7,328 nt of DNA from Bacteroidales bacterium (GTDB lineage Bacteria; Bacteroidota; Bacteroidia; Bacteroidales; UBA10428): the NCBI GenBank assembly GCA_003508755.1, contig DNTK01000417.1, positions 1 through 7,328 on the forward strand, in the 5' to 3' direction. Shown here piece by piece: positions 5,796 to 7,328 of the stretch (its first letter is position 1; every line of letters begins with the position of its first letter). The notes beneath the pieces are model-generated. The model searched no databases. It saw only the letters and a list, made by a program, of their open reading frames with translations, and was not told the origin of the DNA. The translations under genes were made by a program, and so were the position numbers.

Positions 5796-6671
5796 ATGCT
5801 AAAATCAATGACGGGGTTCGGCAAAGCAGTTTGCGAACTCAAGGACAAAGTAATTACCATTGAAATAAAATCGCTAAACAGCAAGCAACTCGATATTTTT
5901 ACTCGGATACCTGCTATTTATCGCGAAAAAGATTTAGATATTCGTAATTTACTTTCCAATAAACTAAAGCGGGGTAAGATTGAGTTTAATTTAATAATTG
6001 AAATTACCGATGCAAAAAATGCCGGTAAAATAAATGCGCCTGTTGTAAAAGAATATTATAAGCAACTGAAAGAAATCGGGAATGAACTGAAAATCGATTA
6101 CAACGATTCAATATTAGGGCTAATAATGAGGTTACCCGAGTCCTTAAAAATTGATAAAGAAGAACTCGATGACAGCGAATGGAAAAAAGTAACAGATGCT
6201 ATTCAAACAGCCCTTACATCCTTAAACGAGTTCAGAAACCAGGAAGGTGCTGCCCTTAAAAAAGACTTGCTTCACAGAATTAACAAGATAGAAGAGACCA
6301 TACCGAAAATAAAAGAATTTGAAGCAGATAGAATAAAAAGCATCCGTGAAAAACTGGAGTCGAGCTTAAACGAATATTCTGAGATTGAAAAAGTAGACAC
6401 CAACAGGCTGGAACAGGAGTTAATTTACTATCTCGAAAAACTTGATATTACAGAAGAAAAAGTACGCCTGCGCAATCATTGCACCTATTTTAAAGAAGTG
6501 ATTGAAAGCAGTGAACCAGTTGGTAAGAAGTTAGGCTTTATAGGCCAGGAGATTGGTCGGGAGGTAAATACAATCGGCTCAAAAGCCAACAACCACGATA
6601 TACAAAAACTAGTGGTAGAGATGAAGGATGAACTGGAAAAAATAAAAGAACAAGTACTTAACGTATTATAA
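5796..6671 (+). CDS. yicC: YicC family endoribonuclease
   Basis: This 291-aa protein matches the YicC/YloC family in length and motifs. The N-terminus has SMTGFG (4-9) and the EIKSLNSKQLDIFTRIP region (23-39). The middle has KRGKIEF (58-64) and FRNQEG (146-151). The C-terminal DUF1732 part contains RLEQELIYYLEKLDITEE (204-221) and the signature GFIGQEIGREVNTIGSK (247-263). E. coli YicC is a metal-dependent endoribonuclease that takes part in turnover of small RNAs such as RyhB; the same basic activity is inferred here. Long acidic/basic helices at about 150-200 are normal for the family. The start gives the family-standard MLKSMTGFG. The gene heads an operon with gmk 11 nt downstream, a linkage widely conserved in bacteria. 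Confidence 0.94.
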   Translation: MLKSMTGFGKAVCELKDKVITIEIKSLNSKQLDIFTRIPAIYREKDLDIRNLLSNKLKRGKIEFNLIIEITDAKNAGKINAPVVKEYYKQLKEIGNELKIDYNDSILGLIMRLPESLKIDKEELDDSEWKKVTDAIQTALTSLNEFRNQEGAALKKDLLHRINKIEETIPKIKEFEADRIKSIREKLESSLNEYSEIEKVDTNRLEQELIYYLEKLDITEEKVRLRNHCTYFKEVIESSEPVGKKLGFIGQEIGREVNTIGSKANNHDIQKLVVEMKDELEKIKEQVLNVL

Positions 6672-6682
6672 AAACAGGAATT

Positions 6683-7252
6683 ATGGCAGAAAAATTAGTG
6701 ATTTTTTCGGGCCCTTCCGGAGCAGGAAAGTCAACAATAGTAAAGCATTTAAGAGATATTGATGAGTTTGCCCTGGCATTTTCTATTTCTGCAACCAGCC
6801 GCCCCAAAAGAGAAGGTGAGATGGAAGGCAAAGATTACTATTTTATGAGTGTCGATGATTTTAGAAGCCGTATCGAGGATAACGACTTTATCGAGTGGGA
6901 AGAAGTGTATCCGAAACAATACTACGGAACATTAAAATCAGAAATTACCCGACTTACCAGGGAAGGAAATAACATAATATTCGATGTGGATGTTGTTGGC
7001 GGAAGCAATATAAAGCGCATGAATCGTGATAAAGCCATATCTGTTTTTATCAAGCCTCCGTCGATGGAAGTTTTGGAAGAACGGCTGGAACAGCGGAAAA
7101 CTGAGTCTGAGGAAAGTAAACAAAAACGCCTTAAAAAAGCTAAGCTGGAACTTACTTATGCCCGCAGGTTTGATCATGTAATAACAAACGACGATCTGAA
7201 AAGGGCAACTATTGAGGCTGAAAAACTGGTTCGTGACTTCCTGACAGAGTAA
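6683..7252 (+). CDS. gmk: Guanylate kinase
   Basis: This 189-aa enzyme phosphorylates GMP to GDP with ATP in purine nucleotide metabolism. The P-loop GPSGAGKST (10-18) provides Walker A K16 and S17. GMP-binding residues align with the yeast enzyme: S36, R40 and R43 in ISATSRPKR, Y52 in KDYYF, E71 in FIEWEE, and the YYGT segment (80-83). IIFDVDVVGG is the Walker B-like region, and the lid and C-terminal helix are complete, so it should be functional and cytosolic. The length is at the short end of the bacterial range. AGGAA just before the ATG at 6683 is a close-set ribosome binding site. It follows yicC by 11 nt and precedes nadD by 2 nt, so co-transcription and translational coupling are likely. 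Confidence 0.96.
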   Translation: MAEKLVIFSGPSGAGKSTIVKHLRDIDEFALAFSISATSRPKREGEMEGKDYYFMSVDDFRSRIEDNDFIEWEEVYPKQYYGTLKSEITRLTREGNNIIFDVDVVGGSNIKRMNRDKAISVFIKPPSMEVLEERLEQRKTESEESKQKRLKKAKLELTYARRFDHVITNDDLKRATIEAEKLVRDFLTE

Positions 7253-7254
7253 TC

Positions 7255-7328
7255 ATGAAGAGGACTGGGCTCTATTTTGGTTCTTTCAATCCAATTCACA
7301 TTGGTCACCTTGCCATTGCCAATTATTT
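7255..7328 (+). CDS. nadD: Nicotinate-nucleotide adenylyltransferase, N-terminal fragment
   Basis: Starting 2 nt after the gmk stop, an ATG opens a frame that runs off the window edge after 24 codons. It contains GLYFGSFNPIHIGHLAIANY (residues 5-24), the nucleotidyltransferase signature of NadD: the GSFNP loop and the H15-x-G17-H18 motif that binds ATP and stabilises the transition state. NadD adenylates nicotinate mononucleotide to deamido-NAD in NAD synthesis. PanC- or CoaD-type relatives share the HxGH fold, but GxFNPIHxGH fits NadD best, as does its position after gmk. The gene is cut by the window, not broken. Confidence 0.93.
   Translation, partial: MKRTGLYFGSFNPIHIGHLAIANY

Noticed and set aside
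6938..7177. Minus-strand frame of 79 codons inside gmk
   Set aside because: It is antisense to the conserved guanylate kinase core.
1..7328. CRISPR array, insertion sequence, phage or defence island
   Set aside because: No spaced direct repeats, transposase, integrase, terminal inverted repeats or defence-type domains were seen; all genes are ordinary chromosomal families.

Overview
The window looks like chromosomal housekeeping sequence from an AT-rich member of the Bacteroidota, probably Bacteroidales or Marinilabiliales. This rests on protein flavour: a beta-clamp tail ending PMMINN, a DnaQ-type exonuclease with a DUF3820-like tail, Bacteroidota-style YicC and Gmk, and the order yicC-gmk-nadD. 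Few genes have a strong Shine-Dalgarno sequence, which also fits. The assignment is inferred by reading; no search was run.

Layout. Positions 1-21 are probably the last codons of dnaN, followed by an intrinsic terminator (46-85). A DEDDh 3'-5' exonuclease (98-874) starts just after its T-tract. A FAHD1/YcgM-type fumarylacetoacetate hydrolase-fold enzyme (932-1543) follows on the same strand. A short AT-rich convergent spacer with two hairpins (1544-1639) separates these from two minus-strand genes: a soluble PAS-containing histidine kinase without a receiver domain (1640-3304), and upstream of it an HD-domain phosphohydrolase with a non-ATG start (3424-4215). A 104-bp divergent spacer (4216-4319) leads into a MATE-family exporter (4320-5663) with an intrinsic terminator overlapping its stop codon. 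A 132-bp leader with two inverted repeats precedes a tight operon: yicC (5796-6671), gmk (6683-7252) and the first 24 codons of nadD (7255 to the window edge).

How the genes relate. dnaN and the exonuclease both concern DNA replication or repair. yicC, gmk and nadD combine RNA turnover, GMP phosphorylation and NAD synthesis, and are almost certainly co-transcribed (11-nt and 2-nt gaps). The kinase and HD genes are on one strand but separated by 119 bp with a possible terminator and promoter, so they may be independent. No partner response regulator is present in the window.

I found no mobile element, CRISPR array, tRNA, rRNA or clear sign of horizontal transfer, and no convincing new multi-gene system. 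The points most worth a second look are non-coding: the terminator immediately before the exonuclease start, the nested hairpin and palindrome before yicC, the ambiguous start of the HD gene, and a nine-codon leader ORF overlapping the MATE start.
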